Assembly: GCF_900108945.1 (NCBI RefSeq)
Contig: NZ_FNYE01000013.1
Location: 141,453-205,452 of the forward strand
Source of the DNA: Paraburkholderia diazotrophica
GTDB lineage: Bacteria; Pseudomonadota; Gammaproteobacteria; Burkholderiales; Burkholderiaceae
Length of the DNA stretch: 64,000 nucleotides
Direction of reading: 5' to 3'
Every line of letters begins with the position of its first letter. Position 1 is the stretch's first letter. Both the position numbers and the translations under genes were made by a program. Shown piece after piece: positions 43,325 through 51,535 of the stretch. Under the pieces are notes generated by a model. The model saw only the letters and a list, made by a program, of their open reading frames with translations, had not been told where the DNA came from and searched no databases.

Positions 43325-44289
43325 ACGCTTATCCGATCGAGATCACGTTTCCGGATATCAGCGCACATGCATCGGGCAGCGCGGGCGTGCCGTATGTGCA
43401 TACGTTCGATTCGGGGATCGACGGTCCTCATGTGATGATCAACGCGCTCACGCACGGCAACGAAGTGTGCGGCGCGATCGTCGTCGACGAACTGCTGCGC
43501 GCGAAGCTGCGGCCGCGTCGCGGCAAGCTCACGCTCGCATTCGCCAATGTCGATGCCTACGCGCGCTTCGATGCGGACAACCCTGACGCATCGCGCTTCG
43601 TCGATCAGGACTTCAACCGCGTATGGACCGCGCACACGCTCGACGACGCCTCGCGCGATTCGAGCGAGTTGCGCCGTGCCCGCGCGATGCGGCCCGTCAT
43701 CGACACCGTCGATCTGCTGCTCGACTTGCATTCGATGCATGAGAAGAGCAAGCCGTTGATCGTCGCGGGGCCGCTCGATAAAGGCATCGAGTTGTCGGCG
43801 AGGCTCGGCACGCCCGCGACCGTCATTTGCGATGAAGGACATCCCGAAGGCCGGCGCATGCGCGACTACGAAGGCTTCGGTGATCCATCGAGCGGAAAGA
43901 ACGCGTTGCTGATCGAATGCGGACAGCATTGGGAAGCGAGCGCCGTTACGGTCGCGCGCGACGTGACGGCGCGCTTTCTTGTTCTGTCCGGCGTGGTCGA
44001 AAAGGAAGACCTGCCTGCTGGCTGGATTCAGGCATCGCCGCAGGAAATGCTCGTCGTGCGCGTGACGGAGCCCGTCGTCGCGACGAGCATGGACTTCCGC
44101 TTCGCAGCCGACTACACCGGCCTCGAAGTATTTCCCAAAGCCGGCAGTGTGATCGGCTGGACCAATGGCGATCCCGTGAAGACACCCTACGACGACTGCA
44201 TGCTCGTCATGCCCTCGCTGCGTCAGTTGCGGCCAGGCGTGACGGTCGTGCGGCTCGGCAAGATCGAACGGCGCATTCAATCGTCCTGA
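43321..44289 (+). CDS. Succinylglutamate desuccinylase/aspartoacylase-family zinc amidohydrolase
   Basis: 322 aa. Zinc site H-x-x-E in LTHGNEVCG (about residues 41-49) and later His in LDLHSMHEK. Family members hydrolyse N-acyl amino acids (aspartoacylase, AstE, DoeB/EutE). Starts within the stop of the aldehyde dehydrogenase gene (ATGA), so it is translationally coupled. Substrate undetermined; an N-acylated intermediate of the adjoining amine pathway is plausible, particularly since GNAT acetyltransferases flank the region. Confidence 0.82.
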   Translation: MNAYPIEITFPDISAHASGSAGVPYVHTFDSGIDGPHVMINALTHGNEVCGAIVVDELLRAKLRPRRGKLTLAFANVDAYARFDADNPDASRFVDQDFNRVWTAHTLDDASRDSSELRRARAMRPVIDTVDLLLDLHSMHEKSKPLIVAGPLDKGIELSARLGTPATVICDEGHPEGRRMRDYEGFGDPSSGKNALLIECGQHWEASAVTVARDVTARFLVLSGVVEKEDLPAGWIQASPQEMLVVRVTEPVVATSMDFRFAADYTGLEVFPKAGSVIGWTNGDPVKTPYDDCMLVMPSLRQLRPGVTVVRLGKIERRIQSS

Positions 44290-44303
44290 CGGCGAGACCA
44301 TGA

Positions 44304-44408
44304 AACACGATCCACTTCATGGACGGCGATGCGCTCTTCTTCGCGGCGAACACCGAAGGCACATGGGCAGTCAATGAATCCATGCGCAAGGGCGATGTCA
44401 TCTTCTGA
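44304..44408 (+). pseudogene. 3' remnant of a cupin (DUF861-type) gene
   Basis: The frame ending at the TGA at 44406-44408 reads TIHFMDGDALFFAANTEG, then TWAVNESMRKGDVIF, which looks like the C-terminal end of small cupins of the DUF861 group. An in-frame stop at 44301-44303 and the lack of the rest of the domain mark it as a fragment. It lies just after the AstE-like gene and suggests a deletion at this junction. Confidence 0.5.
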
Positions 44409-44448
44409 AGCGCGTCCACGCGTGCGCAAGTGGATCATTCAGGAAGCG

Positions 44449-44865
44449 CTAGGCGACATGCGCATCGTCGGGCGCAAATATCCGCGTCCTGGCTTGCGCG
44501 ACGCGCTTCTTCAAACAGGCATCGAACTCGGCTGACCGCGATTTCTGGCGCGTACGCTCCACAAAGGCACTCGGCGTCATGCCGCACAAGCGCTTGAAAT
44601 GCCGCGCCAGATGGCTTTGATCGAAAAAGCCCACTTCCGTCGCGACGACCGATCCGGGTACGCCCGCAAGCAATAAGGTCTGTGCTCGGCGCACGCGCAA
44701 CTCGCACAGATACTTGTACGGCGAAAGCCCGAATTGCTCACGAAACACTGTCGCGAAGCGCGATACGCTCAGCGCCGAGAGATCCGCGAGCTGCGCGAGG
44801 CTCACGGTCTTGTCGAAATTGGCTTCGATATACGCGAGCGCGTCGATCAGATTGGCTTGGCTCAT
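44449..44865 (-). CDS. AraC-family regulator, DNA-binding domain only
   Basis: 138 aa consisting mainly of the double helix-turn-helix (about 5-105: VSLAQLADLSALSVSRFATV, GSVVATEVGFFDQSHLARHF, GMTPSAF). There is no effector domain. The ATG at 44865 overlaps the stop of the FAD oxidase gene (ATGA), and it is the last gene of the transporter/oxidase operon, so probably feedback control of the operon. Confidence 0.87.
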   Translation of the reverse strand: MSQANLIDALAYIEANFDKTVSLAQLADLSALSVSRFATVFREQFGLSPYKYLCELRVRRAQTLLLAGVPGSVVATEVGFFDQSHLARHFKRLCGMTPSAFVERTRQKSRSAEFDACLKKRVAQARTRIFAPDDAHVA

Positions 44866-46031
44866 GGTGAAGTCTGGGAAGTAACCGATTCGGCGTGCGT
44901 CGACGAAGCGCGCTGAAATCGTCCAATGGAAAACGAAGCGAGATCGATGGGCGTGCTGCCCGTATCGAGCAATTCGGCGAGCGTTTCGCCGACGCCCGGG
45001 CCAATCTGAAAACCGGAACCGGAAAAGCCGAATGCATAGAACAAACCGTCTGCTTTCGTGCTCGGGCCGATCACCGGCTCCGAATCCGGCAGATAACTTT
45101 CCACGCCACTCCACACGCGAATCACATGCAGCGGACGCATCGCGGGGACCATGCGGAGGAACTGCGCCATCTGCGCGACGGTGTTGTCAGGCAGCACGCC
45201 TGCGCGGCGGGTCGTTGCATCCACCGGGACGGTCGGGCCGCCGCCCAGCACGATATTTCCGCGCGCTACCTGCCGGAAATACACGCTCTCTTCCTTGATC
45301 GACGTGTACACGCCCATCGAGAACCTGAACACGTAAGGCACGGGTTCCGTCACCGCCATTTGCGGGCCGCGCGCGACGAGCGGCACGGGCTCGCCGAATT
45401 GCGTCGACAGCGCATCGGCCCATGCGCCCGCGCAGATGAGTACCTGCTCCGCGCGATACACATCGCCCGTTGCGCTTTCGACGCGAAAGCCGCCTGCGTC
45501 CTTTTCGACGCGCACCACTTCGGTGTTCTCGACGATGCGCGCGCCGAGTCGTGCCGCCGCGCGTCCGAATGCGGGCGCGGCAAGGCGCGGGTTCGCGTGA
45601 CCATCGAGCGGCGAGACGGATGCGGCGAGTACATCGCGGCCGAGAAACGGAAAGCGCCTGAACATCGCCGCGCCATCGAGCACTTCGAGATCGAGGCCGT
45701 AGGCGCGCGCATCGGCGGCATAGCGATGAAAGTATTCGGCGTCACGCGCGTGATAGCACACGCGCGTATGACCCGACGGCAGGAACTCGACATCCTCGCC
45801 GAGCAATTCACGCGAACGCCGCCATGTTTCCAATGCGCGGTTCGACATGGCGAGTTGTTCGAGCGCGCGTCCTTGCCGGCGCACGCCGCCGAAATTCACG
45901 CCGCTCGCCTGCTGCCCCGTCAAACCGCGTTCGAGCAGAATCACCGAGCGCTGGCGGCGGCGCAGAAAAAACGCAGTCGTCGTGCCGACGATGCCGCCGC
46001 CGATCACGATCACATCGGCATGCCCGTTCAT
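44862..46031 (-). CDS. FAD-dependent amine/opine oxidase subunit (HcnC/OoxB-like, DAO family)
   Basis: 389 aa, D-amino-acid oxidase fold: dinucleotide site VIVIGGGIVGTTTAFFLRRR at residues 8-27 and a C-terminal FYAFGFSGSGFQIGPGVGE. It would be the substrate-oxidising subunit of a three-part membrane-linked dehydrogenase with the next two genes upstream. Its ATG overlaps the stop of the HcnB-like gene (ATGA). Confidence 0.85.
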   Translation of the reverse strand: MNGHADVIVIGGGIVGTTTAFFLRRRQRSVILLERGLTGQQASGVNFGGVRRQGRALEQLAMSNRALETWRRSRELLGEDVEFLPSGHTRVCYHARDAEYFHRYAADARAYGLDLEVLDGAAMFRRFPFLGRDVLAASVSPLDGHANPRLAAPAFGRAAARLGARIVENTEVVRVEKDAGGFRVESATGDVYRAEQVLICAGAWADALSTQFGEPVPLVARGPQMAVTEPVPYVFRFSMGVYTSIKEESVYFRQVARGNIVLGGGPTVPVDATTRRAGVLPDNTVAQMAQFLRMVPAMRPLHVIRVWSGVESYLPDSEPVIGPSTKADGLFYAFGFSGSGFQIGPGVGETLAELLDTGSTPIDLASFSIGRFQRASSTHAESVTSQTSP

Positions 46032-47416
46032 TCGCTCGTCTCCATGTCCTCATGCGACGACAGCGCCATCGGCAAAGGTTTGACGGGTGCCTGGCCACGC
46101 AGGCGGCCGACCGCTTCGAGCGGCACACGCGCTTGCGCAGCGATGACTTCCGCGCCCGCATGCGCGCAGAAGCGGCCCTGACATCGGCCCATGCCGACGC
46201 GTGAGAACGCCTTTGCGCGATTCGCTTCTTTCGCGCCCATCTCATTCACGACGCGTCGCAGCTCGCCTGCCGTGATCGCTTCGCATCGGCAAACGATGGT
46301 TTCATCCGGCAATGCCGCGGCGAATCGCGCGGGCCACGGAAACGCCGTGCGCAAGCCCGCGGCGAAGCGCGTGAAGCGTGATAGCTGCTTGCGCAACTCG
46401 ACGGCCTCGGTGTCGTCGTGCCTCATGCCGATATCCTTCAATGCAGCCAGTGCCGCGAGCCGTCCGGCGCGCTCAGCCGCATCCGCGCCACGCACGCGCG
46501 CGCCATCGCCTGCGAGATAGACGCCTTTCACACTACTGCGCCCGTCCTCGTCCGCGACGGGAAGCCATTGCTGCAATGCCTGGTCGAAACGGAATTCGCA
46601 GCCCGCGAGATCGGCCAGTTGCGTTTCGGAGCGCAAGTGATAGCCGAGCGCGACGGCATCGCATTCAACTTGCAGCATCGTGCCGTTGGCCTGCTTCACG
46701 CGCACGCGTTGCACACCCTCTTGCGGCGTACCTTCGATCGCAATGGGCGTAATGCCGCGATAAACCGGCACGCGTGCGTTTTTGAGCACGCCCATCAACG
46801 CGATGCCCTTTTTGAGCGCCGACGGAATCGCGAGCAATTGCGGCAATGCGCGCAGGCGCTGTGCCAATGTCGAGGTATCGAGCACCGCGCTCACTGTCGC
46901 GCCCGCCTTCACATATTGCGCGGCGACCAGATACAGCAGCGGTCCCGTGCCCATCATCGCGACGCGCGCGCCGATCGCGCAGCCCTGCGATTTCAGTGCG
47001 ACCTGCGCGCCGCCGAGGCTATACGTGCCTGCGTGATGCCAGCCGGGAACGGGCATCAGGCGATCCGTCGCGCCGCTGCAGATGATGAGCGCATCGAATG
47101 CGATCTTGCGATGACGCGTGCCGCTCACCACATGGACGGCGCCAGGCTCGACGTTCCATACGAGCGTGTCGGGCACATAGTCGATCTTTGTGCGCAACGC
47201 ATCGAAATCGCGATGCAACGCATGCGCATGTTGCGCTTGCGTGCCGTACAACGTCTCATACGTGCGCGTAAAGCCTTCCGGCTGACGACGATAAATCTGC
47301 CCGCCATCGCGCCGGCCCTCGTCGATGACCACAGGACGCAAGCCCGCCTCGACGAGCGCCTGCGCCGCGCGCACACCGGCCGGTCCCGCGCCGATCACGA
47401 TCACAGTCGCGGCCAT
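46028..47416 (-). CDS. FAD/NAD(P)-binding oxidoreductase with BFD-like Fe-S site (HcnB/OoxA-like)
   Basis: 462 aa. N-terminal VIVIGAGPAGVRAAQALVEA, a second nucleotide-binding site (VAMMGTGPLLYLVAAQYV) and a C-terminal [2Fe-2S] region with four Cys (CRCEAITAGEL, GRCQGRFC). Start at 47416 has GGAGG five bases upstream. HcnB-type subunits pass electrons from the DAO-like subunit. It overlaps the HcnA-like gene by 16 bases. Confidence 0.85.
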   Translation of the reverse strand: MAATVIVIGAGPAGVRAAQALVEAGLRPVVIDEGRRDGGQIYRRQPEGFTRTYETLYGTQAQHAHALHRDFDALRTKIDYVPDTLVWNVEPGAVHVVSGTRHRKIAFDALIICSGATDRLMPVPGWHHAGTYSLGGAQVALKSQGCAIGARVAMMGTGPLLYLVAAQYVKAGATVSAVLDTSTLAQRLRALPQLLAIPSALKKGIALMGVLKNARVPVYRGITPIAIEGTPQEGVQRVRVKQANGTMLQVECDAVALGYHLRSETQLADLAGCEFRFDQALQQWLPVADEDGRSSVKGVYLAGDGARVRGADAAERAGRLAALAALKDIGMRHDDTEAVELRKQLSRFTRFAAGLRTAFPWPARFAAALPDETIVCRCEAITAGELRRVVNEMGAKEANRAKAFSRVGMGRCQGRFCAHAGAEVIAAQARVPLEAVGRLRGQAPVKPLPMALSSHEDMETSE

Positions 47417-47715
47417 ATATCCTCCGCCGAAACCGCGAGCCGCGTGACGATCGACATGCCTTCGACCGCCAGCGTCGTGCACGCACGCACACGGTCGCCG
47501 TCCGCGGTCCATACCCAGCAGTCCTGGCACGCGCCCATCACGCAGAAGCCCGCGCGCCGGCCATCGCCGAACTCGGAGTCGCGCAGGTCTTCCTGTGAAG
47601 TCAGCAGCGCGACCATCAACGTGTCGCCTTCGGCAGCGCGCGCGCGCCTGCCGTCGATGACGATCTCGAACGTCCTGCGGCCTTTCTCCGCGACTCTGAC
47701 GAAGCGTCCGTTCAT
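47401..47715 (-). CDS. (2Fe-2S)-binding small subunit (HcnA/opine oxidase gamma-like)
   Basis: 104 aa plant-ferredoxin-like protein with cysteines in FCVMGACQDCWVW and RVRACTT, as in HcnA and the small subunit of octopine/nopaline oxidases and D-hydroxyproline dehydrogenase. With the two following genes it completes an ABC-type heterotrimer. Its ATG overlaps the ATPase stop (ATGA), tying the enzyme to the importer. Confidence 0.85.
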   Translation of the reverse strand: MNGRFVRVAEKGRRTFEIVIDGRRARAAEGDTLMVALLTSQEDLRDSEFGDGRRAGFCVMGACQDCWVWTADGDRVRACTTLAVEGMSIVTRLAVSAEDIWPRL

Positions 47716-49559
47716 GCCGTCACCGTTTCCATCGACTGCATGCGTGCGAGATCGTCGGCGCTGTGATGACAGAGAATCTGCGCACCCGAAGGCAAGGTTT
47801 TCCTCGCAGGCGGGCTGACATTGCACTTGCCGTCGATGCGCGCCGCGCAGCGCGAGCGGAAGCAGCAAAGCTCGTGCGCATCGCTTTCGGCGCCGAGCGC
47901 GGGCAATGCAGCGAGCGCCATCGCGCGCCGCGAATCGAGCCAGCCGGGGCGCAGCGCAGGCACCGAATCGACGAGCAAGCCCGTATACGGGTGATACGGC
48001 GGATGCGAAAGCGCATCGCGCTGACCCGCTTCGACGCACTGGCCCGCATACAGCACGATGACTTCATCGCAGATGGCGCGCACTGTCGAGATGTCGTGGC
48101 TGATGAACATGTACGACACCTTCAGCTCGCGGCGCAGTTCCGCGAGCAGATCGAGGATCGCGGCGCCGACGACGGTGTCGAGTGCGGACGTCACTTCATC
48201 GCAGAGAATGAGTTCGGGATTCGCCGCGAGCGCGCGCGCGAGATTCACGCGCTGCTTCTGTCCGCCTGACAAGCCGCCCGGCTGGCGCTTCGCGATCGAT
48301 GCGGGCAGCTTCACGAGATCGAGCAGTTCGAGCATGCGCTTTTGCGCTGGCGCGCCGCGCAGGCCGTGATAGAAGTTCATCGGCCTGGCGAGAATATCGG
48401 CGATGGTGCGGCTCGGGTTCAACGCGGTATCGGCGTTCTGGAACACGATCTGCACACGGCGATACTGATCCAGCGTGCGCTCCGACAGCTTCGCCGGCAA
48501 CGGTTTGCCGTCGAGCAGCACATCGCCGCTCGCGCGATCGACGAGGCCGGCAATCACGCGCGCGAGCGTCGTCTTGCCCGAGCCCGATTCGCCGATCACG
48601 CCGAGCGTGGTGCCGCGCGCAATCTTGAGGCTCACGTCATCGAGCACGCGCACGGCGGGCACGCCGTGCGCATCGATGCGGCCATAACCCGCGCTCAGAT
48701 TGCGAATCTCGAGCAGCGGCGTTTGCTTTGCGTCGTCGGCCGCGCTGAGTTCGACTTCTGGACGGCGTGTCGCCGCGAGCAGCTGACGCGTGTATTCGTC
48801 CGCGGGCGCGTCGAGCAACTGCGCGGTCGTGCCGTTCTCGCGCACCCGTCCGCCGTTCAACACGACGATCCCGTCCGCCATCTGCGCGACCACGGCCAGA
48901 TCGTGCGATACGTACACCGCCGTCGTGCCCAGCTCCCGCACCACACCCTTGAACGCCGCGAGCACTTCGATCTGCGTGGTCACGTCGAGCGCGGTGGTCG
49001 GCTCATCGAACACGACGACGGCGGGATCGGTGATCAACGCCATCGCCGCCATCAGGCGCTGCAACTGACCGCCCGATACCTGATGCGGATAGCGATCGCC
49101 GATGGTGTCCGGATCCGGCAACGCCAGCGACCGGAACAGACCGATCGCTTTCTGACGCGCGACAGCGGGCGTCATCAACTTGTGCAGCAGCGCGGGCTCG
49201 GTCACCTGATCCATGATCGTGCGCGCCGGATTGAAGCCCGCCGATGCGCTCTGCGCAACGTACGCGACCGTGCGCGCGCGCAATGCGCGGCGGCCTTTTT
49301 CATCGAGTGCGAGCACATCGATATCGCCGATCTTCACGGACCCGCCCGCAATCGAACACCCGCCGCGCGCATGCCCGAGCAGCGCCAACGCAATGGTCGT
49401 CTTGCCCGAGCCCGACTCGCCGATCAACGCGAGCACTTCGCCTTTCTTCACGGTGAAATCGACGCCCTTCACGATTTCGACGACGGGATCGGGCGCTACG
49501 TCCGCGACAACACGCAAGCCCTTTACTTCGATCATGTTCGTGCTCGTTGTCATATTCAC
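47712..49559 (-). CDS. Fused double ABC ATPase of a peptide/opine-type importer
   Basis: 615 aa containing two complete nucleotide-binding domains, as DppD and DppF fused. First: GESGSGKT near 50, VSGGQ and VVFDEPTTALD. Second: GESGSGKT near 330, LSGGQK and ILCDEVTSALD. The C-terminal cysteine-rich OppDF motif is present (CCFRSRCAARIDGKC). GTG start at 49559 overlaps the permease stop (GTGA) with GGAGG six bases before it. Confidence 0.9.
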   Translation of the reverse strand: MNMTTSTNMIEVKGLRVVADVAPDPVVEIVKGVDFTVKKGEVLALIGESGSGKTTIALALLGHARGGCSIAGGSVKIGDIDVLALDEKGRRALRARTVAYVAQSASAGFNPARTIMDQVTEPALLHKLMTPAVARQKAIGLFRSLALPDPDTIGDRYPHQVSGGQLQRLMAAMALITDPAVVVFDEPTTALDVTTQIEVLAAFKGVVRELGTTAVYVSHDLAVVAQMADGIVVLNGGRVRENGTTAQLLDAPADEYTRQLLAATRRPEVELSAADDAKQTPLLEIRNLSAGYGRIDAHGVPAVRVLDDVSLKIARGTTLGVIGESGSGKTTLARVIAGLVDRASGDVLLDGKPLPAKLSERTLDQYRRVQIVFQNADTALNPSRTIADILARPMNFYHGLRGAPAQKRMLELLDLVKLPASIAKRQPGGLSGGQKQRVNLARALAANPELILCDEVTSALDTVVGAAILDLLAELRRELKVSYMFISHDISTVRAICDEVIVLYAGQCVEAGQRDALSHPPYHPYTGLLVDSVPALRPGWLDSRRAMALAALPALGAESDAHELCCFRSRCAARIDGKCNVSPPARKTLPSGAQILCHHSADDLARMQSMETVTA

Positions 49560-50497
49560 TGTCTGCCTCCGTGCGAACGCGCACCATGACGACGCAGGCT
49601 GTCGATGAGCAGATTCACACCGACTGTGAGCGTCGCAATCGCGACGGCGGGCATCAGCACCGCGGGCGCGCCTTCCGCGAGACCGCCGATGTTCTCGCGC
49701 ACGAGCGAGCCCCAGTCCGCGTTTGGCGGCTGCACGCCTAGGCCCAGAAAGCTCAGCCCCGAAAGCAGCAGCACGATGAACACGAAGCGCAGGCCGAAGT
49801 CCGCGAGCATCGGATGAATCATGTTGGGCAGCACTTCCACACGTGCGATATAGAACAGCTTCTCGCCGCGCGCCTTCGCGACCTGCACGTATTCGAGCGT
49901 CATGATGTTCACCGCGAGCGAGCGCGAGATACGGAACGCGCCGGGGATATACGCGAGTGCGGCGACCATCATGAGCATCGGAATGGACGAGCCGAATGCC
50001 GCGATCACGACGAGCGCGAGAATCTTGCTCGGGATCGAGATCAGCGCGTCGAAGAGGCGACTCAGGACTTCATCGACCCAGCGGCCCGACACCGCGGCAA
50101 CGAGACCGAAGAACGTGCCGATGACGCTCGCCGCCACCGTCGACGCGAGCGCGAGCCCGACCGTGTATTGCGTGCCGTAGAGAATGCGGCTCAGCATGTC
50201 GCGGCCGAGATAGTCGGTGCCCAACAGATGCGCCGCGCTGTACGAGCCGAAGATTTCCGTCGACGTAAACGCGCCGCCTTTGTACGGCGCGATGACGGGG
50301 CCGATGAACGCTACCGCGAGCCAGAACACGACGATGAGCAGACCGGTCAGCCCGAGCACCGAGAAGCGGCCGACGAGGCGGCTCAACACGCCGCGCCTGG
50401 CGACGGACGTCGGTTCCTGCTGCGCATCCGCACAAGGCTGTGCGGAAGGTTGCTCGTATAGCACGGTCGTGGCATGAGAAGGAGCGTGTCGGTTCAT
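49556..50497 (-). CDS. Dipeptide-type ABC permease (DppC-like)
   Basis: 313 aa, six membrane helices and the DppC EAA-loop region (EYVQVAKARGEKLFYIARVEVLPN, split by the family's conserved A-G). The N-terminal 50 residues are soluble and lead into FSVLGLTGLLIVVFWLAVAF. ATG at 50497 overlaps the stop of the DppB-like gene. Confidence 0.88.
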   Translation of the reverse strand: MNRHAPSHATTVLYEQPSAQPCADAQQEPTSVARRGVLSRLVGRFSVLGLTGLLIVVFWLAVAFIGPVIAPYKGGAFTSTEIFGSYSAAHLLGTDYLGRDMLSRILYGTQYTVGLALASTVAASVIGTFFGLVAAVSGRWVDEVLSRLFDALISIPSKILALVVIAAFGSSIPMLMMVAALAYIPGAFRISRSLAVNIMTLEYVQVAKARGEKLFYIARVEVLPNMIHPMLADFGLRFVFIVLLLSGLSFLGLGVQPPNADWGSLVRENIGGLAEGAPAVLMPAVAIATLTVGVNLLIDSLRRHGARSHGGRQ

Positions 50498-51450
50498 CGT
50501 TGACGCAGCCTTGGGTTGGATACGATCTGACACAGGTCCGCGATGAGCACGAGCGCGAGATACGCCGCGCAAAACACCATCACGCAGCCCTGCACGAGCG
50601 GCATGTCGCGGTTGGTGACGGCATCGACCATCAGGCTCGCGAGACCGGGATAGTTGAAGATCGATTCGACGATCACCACGCCGCCGAACAGATACGACAG
50701 CGAAAGCGCAACCGCGTTGGCGATCGGACCGATGGTGTTCGGCAACACGTGCCGTAACACGACACGCATTGGCGAAGCGCCCTTCAGCACGGCCATCTCG
50801 ACATACGACGCGTTCAGCTGATCGAGCACTGCCGCGCGCGTCATGCGCGCCATCTGCGCAACGATCACGCAGCAAAGCGTCATCACCGGCATCGCGTACG
50901 TGCGCACGAGTGCGCCGAACGACGACACATCCGACAGATACGACAGCGCCGGCAGCCAGCGCAGCTTCACTGCGAAGATCAGCACGGCGATGGTCGCGAC
51001 GAGAAACTCCGGCACGGCGACAGTCGAAAGCGTGAGCACGTTGAGCACGCGATCGAGCAGCGAGCCGCGATACATCGCCGAAAGAATGCCGATCACGAGC
51101 GCGAGCGGCACGGACACGAGCGCCGTCAATCCCGCGAGCACGAGCGAATTCGGCAGACGCGTGGAGATCAACTCACTGACGGGCAGATTGTTGGACAGCG
51201 AGGTGCCGAAGTTGCCCGTCACCACATGCGCGAGCCATTGCACATAACGCGTGATCGCGGGTTGATCGAGACCGAACTGATGCCGCAGAGCCGCCACCTG
51301 CTCGGGCGTGGCGGCCTGGCCGAGCGCCTGCTGCGCGGCATCGCCCGGTAAAAGTCCGGTGATGCCGAACACGATCATCGACACTATCCACAGCGTGAAC
51401 AGCGCGAGCCCGAGGCGCGCGGCAACGAGTCGTTGCGCGTGAGCTTTCAT
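50494..51450 (-). CDS. Dipeptide-type ABC permease (DppB-like)
   Basis: 318 aa inner-membrane permease with N-terminal QRLVAARLGLALFTLWIVSM and the EAA loop (ASYVEMAVLKGASPMRVVLR). GGGAGG lies nine bases before the ATG at 51450. It pairs with the DppC-like protein; the binding protein gene at 51536 lies directly upstream. Confidence 0.88.
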   Translation of the reverse strand: MKAHAQRLVAARLGLALFTLWIVSMIVFGITGLLPGDAAQQALGQAATPEQVAALRHQFGLDQPAITRYVQWLAHVVTGNFGTSLSNNLPVSELISTRLPNSLVLAGLTALVSVPLALVIGILSAMYRGSLLDRVLNVLTLSTVAVPEFLVATIAVLIFAVKLRWLPALSYLSDVSSFGALVRTYAMPVMTLCCVIVAQMARMTRAAVLDQLNASYVEMAVLKGASPMRVVLRHVLPNTIGPIANAVALSLSYLFGGVVIVESIFNYPGLASLMVDAVTNRDMPLVQGCVMVFCAAYLALVLIADLCQIVSNPRLRQR

Positions 51451-51535
51451 CGGATATCGCCTCCCGTCCTGAAAGGTTGATGTCGCGCGCCGAGGCTCCT
51501 GCAAGCGACGGCGCACGTACGCTGTCAAAGCACGC

